From the NCBI GenBank assembly GCA_045862995.1, contig BTVX01000011.1, forward strand, positions 1 through 64,000: a DNA stretch of 64,000 bases, given 5' to 3'. The notes under the pieces are model-generated. The model worked only from the letters and a program-made list of their open reading frames with translations, was not told the DNA's origin and did no database searches. Source of the stretch: UBA2387 sp019454665 (GTDB lineage: Bacteria > Armatimonadota > Fimbriimonadia > Fimbriimonadales > Fimbriimonadaceae). This document shows positions 61,362 through 64,000 of this stretch, one piece after another; the stretch's first letter is position 1, and each line of letters begins with the position of its first letter. Made by a program: the position numbers and the translations under genes.

Positions 61362-62843
61362 CTACTTCTCAAACGCCACGAACGCCCGCTCCAGCCGGAC
61401 CTGCGCGGCGAGCTTCTGCGAGCCGGCCATCGCCTCCCGCGCGTCGAGGTCGGGGGTCCAGTCCTCGTCGCGCACCCGCTCGAAGCCGGGGCGAAGCGCG
61501 TCGTACGACCCTCGGTAAAGGCCTTCGCCCGGCAGGAAGCTGTATTCAAGGGCGTTGCGCGCGAACGTCTTGAGCTGGCGATAGTCGAACCCGTAGCTGC
61601 GGACGGCGCGGACGTACTCGTTCGTCAGGTTGGAGCGGCTGACGCCCTCGTCGTCGGTATTGAGAGTCACGGGGATGCCGTTCTCCAGATAGAGGTGGAT
61701 GGGGTGCCGGTCGCCTTCCGCCTTGAGGATCGAGGCGTTGCTGGTCAGGCACACCTCGACGGCCACTCGCCGCTCGCGCATCATGGCGAGCAGTCCGGGC
61801 AGGTCGTCTTCCCAGGCGATCGAAATGCCGTGGCCGATGCGTTGCGCGTGGCCCTTGACGATGGTCTGCCGAATGCGGTTGCGCATCGTCTCGAAGGGCG
61901 ATATCTCCAGCGTCAACTCGCCCGCGTGGAGCGTCAGCGGTGGCTGGCCGTAGCGTCGCCACAGGTAGTCAATCATCTCCATCTGCCGCTCGAAGTTAAG
62001 GCGACCTGTGACGAAGTCCTCGGGGGCCACGATGTTGAGCGAGACCACGCGGGGGGACGCCTGGGCGATGGCCATGCCCGCCATGATCTGGGCGAAGAAC
62101 GCGTCGTTCTCGGCCAGCCGGTTGGCCGAGAACACGTAGCGCACCGTTGTGGGGCTGGCAGGGTCGAACACGTCGAACCCGAGCCGCTTGGAGATTTCGG
62201 CGTCCCGCTCCTCGACGAACTTCACCGAGGCCTCCACCAAGGCCGGAAGTCGTGGCGCGAGGGCGGCGTGGGCCTCGTCGAGGTCCTTGGTCGAAGGCAG
62301 GTTGGCCATGAACGCCGAGTACGCCGGACCTGGCGAAACCGAGGTCATCAGCTCCAGGTACTGGATGTTCTGGGCGCGGGCACGGTCAATGACCTCGAAC
62401 AGGATGTCGCTCGACGAACGGCCCGTGTTCGCAGGGCCGATGTACTGAAACGTGTCGAAGAAGTGGTCGTGCCCGCTCTTCACGGCGGGGAACGAGCCGG
62501 CCATGCTCACGGCATACATGAACTGCCGATAGTAGAGCCAGTTCTCCTGCAGTTGTCGCGCGGGAACGGTCGTTTCGCCCGCTTCGCGTTGAAAGAGCGT
62601 CGTCTTGAGGTTGAAGTGCAACCCCGTGGCCACGGCATGGTCGAGCATGAAGTCCGAGTAGATCGCCCCCGTGACGTGGTTGTGCAGGTCCGCCCCCTTG
62701 GGCATCTGCTTCAGGAACGCGATGAGTTCGGGCTCGCTGCGCTTGGCCCTCTCGAACCGCTCGGCGGTGGACCGCTCATCGGCCCAGAGCGAGGCGAACG
62801 AGAGGGCGAGAGCGAGGACCCAAAGGCAGCGGGTGGTCTTCAT
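61362..62843 (-). CDS. Secreted adenosine deaminase-like enzyme (ADGF type)
   Basis: A 493-residue exported amidohydrolase with a signal peptide (about 1-22). Zinc and catalytic motifs are visible: HNH in KGADLHNHVTG, the HAGE motif in LTLHAGELTLE, RIGHGI and the Asp-Asp of LNTDDEGV. The N-terminal extension before the barrel matches the ADGF (growth-factor-like adenosine deaminase) subgroup. It would deaminate exogenous adenosine. The start is the ATG at 62843; a TATGCT lies five bases upstream. Confidence 0.82.
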   Translation of the reverse strand: MKTTRCLWVLALALSFASLWADERSTAERFERAKRSEPELIAFLKQMPKGADLHNHVTGAIYSDFMLDHAVATGLHFNLKTTLFQREAGETTVPARQLQENWLYYRQFMYAVSMAGSFPAVKSGHDHFFDTFQYIGPANTGRSSSDILFEVIDRARAQNIQYLELMTSVSPGPAYSAFMANLPSTKDLDEAHAALAPRLPALVEASVKFVEERDAEISKRLGFDVFDPASPTTVRYVFSANRLAENDAFFAQIMAGMAIAQASPRVVSLNIVAPEDFVTGRLNFERQMEMIDYLWRRYGQPPLTLHAGELTLEISPFETMRNRIRQTIVKGHAQRIGHGISIAWEDDLPGLLAMMRERRVAVEVCLTSNASILKAEGDRHPIHLYLENGIPVTLNTDDEGVSRSNLTNEYVRAVRSYGFDYRQLKTFARNALEYSFLPGEGLYRGSYDALRPGFERVRDEDWTPDLDAREAMAGSQKLAAQVRLERAFVAFEK

Positions 62844-62875
62844 GACCAAGCATAGACCACCCGCCGCGTTCTAAG

Positions 62876-63856
62876 CTACGCGTGCTCGGAGTGCTTCGCG
62901 GGCCAGAGCTTCGAAGCCACCATCGAGCCCCCGACAAGGGCGACCACCAGACCCAGCGAGAGCACGATCGGCACCTTGAACTTCTCATCGCCGACCCACT
63001 GGTGCATGTAGCCCGTGAACAGCAGCTTGCCGCCCACCCAGACCAGCACGGCGGCCAACGCGTACTTCAGGTAGTGGAACATGCCCACCAGGCCGCCGAC
63101 GGCGAAGTAGAGCGCGCGAAGGCCGAGGATCGCGAACACGTTGGACGTGAACACGATGAACGGATCGGGCGTGATCGCCAGAATCGCGGGGATCGAGTCC
63201 ACGGCGAACACGAGGTCGGTGAACTCGACGACGAGCAACACGACGAACAGGGGCGTGGCCATCCACTTGCCCACCCGCTTCACGAAGAACTTGTCGCCTT
63301 CGTAGTCGTCCGTCACGGGCATGAAGCGCCGCACCAGGCGGAGCAGGGGACTGGTTTTCGGGTCGAACTCGCCCTTCTTGGGCAGGATCATCTTGATGCC
63401 CGTCAGGATGAGGAACGCGCCGAACACGAACACCATCCAAGCGAACCGCTGAAGCAACTCGATGCCGGCGAAGATCATGATGGCGCGCATGACCAGCGCC
63501 CCCACGATGCCCCAGAACAGCACCTTGTGCTGATACTTGGCCGGCACGGCGAACGCCGAGAACACCATCCAGAACACGAAGATGTTGTCCACGCTCAGGG
63601 CCTTCTCGATGAGATAGCCGGTGAGGTACTTCATCGTGTATTCGCGGCCGACGTCGGCGCCCTGCGCCGAGAAGTGCCAGTACACGACCCCCGAGAACGC
63701 CAGGCCGAGGGCGATCCAGACGGCGCTCCAAGTCAGCGCCTCCTTGATCTTCACCTCGTGCGATTTGCGGTGGAAGACGCCCAAGTCGAGGGCGAGCAAC
63801 GAGAGGATCAGCGCCATAAAGCTGATCCACAGCCACGATGGAATGTCGTACGTCAT
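62876..63856 (-). CDS. TerC-family membrane protein, probable manganese exporter
   Basis: A 326-residue protein with about nine membrane segments. The TerC/Alx motifs include LALDLGVFH, EKALSVDNIFVF, EFTDLVFAVDSIPAILAIT and the conserved acidic residues in the membrane. The gene is preceded by a yybP-ykoY manganese riboswitch and terminator, which makes manganese export the most likely role. The start ATG at 63856 follows the terminator. Confidence 0.9.
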   Translation of the reverse strand: MTYDIPSWLWISFMALILSLLALDLGVFHRKSHEVKIKEALTWSAVWIALGLAFSGVVYWHFSAQGADVGREYTMKYLTGYLIEKALSVDNIFVFWMVFSAFAVPAKYQHKVLFWGIVGALVMRAIMIFAGIELLQRFAWMVFVFGAFLILTGIKMILPKKGEFDPKTSPLLRLVRRFMPVTDDYEGDKFFVKRVGKWMATPLFVVLLVVEFTDLVFAVDSIPAILAITPDPFIVFTSNVFAILGLRALYFAVGGLVGMFHYLKYALAAVLVWVGGKLLFTGYMHQWVGDEKFKVPIVLSLGLVVALVGGSMVASKLWPAKHSEHA

Positions 63857-63867
63857 AGGTCTCCAAA

Positions 63868-63909
63868 ACCGAAAAACCTCCACCGCTGGCAGGTGCCAAG
63901 GGTGGAGGT
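63868..63909 (-). terminator. Riboswitch-controlled terminator before terC
   Basis: ACCTCCACC (63909-63901 on minus) pairs with GGTGGAGGT (63884-63876), an inner TGGCA/TGCCA stem, then TTTTTCGGTTTT. The 5' arm overlaps the riboswitch's closing strand, so ligand binding and termination exclude each other. Confidence 0.85.
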
Positions 63910-64000
63910 CTCGCGTTTCTGGCGGCGCCGGCTCGTTTCCGAGCGTATTGACGACGGTCGCCCCTGCGGTTGCAGGCGCTACTCCCCTCCGGGGGAGTTC
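63904..64000 (-). promoter_or_regulatory. yybP-ykoY manganese riboswitch
   Basis: On the minus strand the order GGGGAGTAGC (63987-63978), GTCGTCAATACG, CCGGC...GCCAGAAA and GCGAGACCTCC (63914-63904) matches the yybP-ykoY motif, which senses Mn2+ and controls TerC/Alx, MntP and P-type exporters. The GAGACCTCC end also forms the 5' arm of the terminator. The 5' end reaches the window edge. Assignment rests on conserved positions and downstream TerC. Confidence 0.85.

Overview
This window reads as chromosomal DNA of a GC-rich, outer-membrane-bearing bacterium. The best guess, from gene content alone, is an Armatimonadota (Fimbriimonadia-like) genome. Pointers are secreted proteins ending in dockerin-like calcium loops, an actinobacterial-type proteasome alpha homologue, LPS-type functions (Kdo transferase WaaA, a PagL-like lipid A deacylase, a DUF481 beta-barrel), and many TANNNT promoter boxes 6-10 bases before start codons. 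No rRNA or phage block is present, so the assignment is an inference.

Layout. 1-367: no convincing gene; a perfect hairpin and a roughly 188-nt structured RNA candidate. 368-8.8 kb: M20 peptidase, galactokinase plus sugar-type MFS transporter, secreted glycoside hydrolase, ABC-F ATPase, glutamine amidotransferase (PabA/TrpG), tRNA-Ser(CGA). 8.9-17.3 kb: degenerate DUF255 protein, GT4 glycosyltransferase, M48-type peptidase, lone MotB, DUF481 barrel, HipBA toxin-antitoxin. 17.3-24.9 kb: G-rich repeats, a half-length UvrA, a translationally coupled M24 peptidase-DapB operon, TSUP permease, Tat-exported oxidoreductase, cupin, lipoprotein. 24.9-39.2 kb: PurL, two dockerin-like proteins, tRNA-Lys, PerM-type permease, PagL-like enzyme, thioesterase, a 654-residue unknown, DapF, RedB-like and HD-GYP proteins, PhyH oxygenase, Dpp-type permeases. 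39.2-48.1 kb: RlmN, RecG, and an F-ATPase operon (atpZ, I, B, E, F, H, A, G) ending before beta and epsilon. 48.1-52.2 kb: a Phd/PIN toxin-antitoxin pair between two 60-bp direct repeats, then AhcY, MetF and adenosine kinase. 52.2-57.6 kb: small basic protein, PrcA-like protein, IspE, GatA/GatC, HNH endonuclease between decamer repeat arrays. 57.7-64 kb: MerT-like protein, WaaA, RsmI, polysaccharide export protein, secreted adenosine deaminase-like enzyme, TerC behind a manganese (yybP-ykoY) riboswitch.

Gene cooperation. AhcY, MetF and adenosine kinase form one activated-methyl cluster whose two divergent genes share an overlapping promoter core. DapB and DapF supply two steps of lysine/diaminopimelate synthesis from separate operons. 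The ATP synthase genes give F0, delta, alpha and gamma; atpD and atpC must lie elsewhere. Genes are packed tightly: NTGA stop/start overlaps occur ten times (four use TTG) and two convergent pairs share stop-codon bases.

Most unusual features: three families of intergenic repeats (a CTCCGT-loop hairpin with compensatory stem changes, a G-rich hairpin beside both toxin-antitoxin loci, and 10-bp-period TTCGGT arrays around the HNH gene), the truncated UvrA whose last codons lie in one of these repeats, the leaderless-type promoter pattern, and the PrcA homologue.
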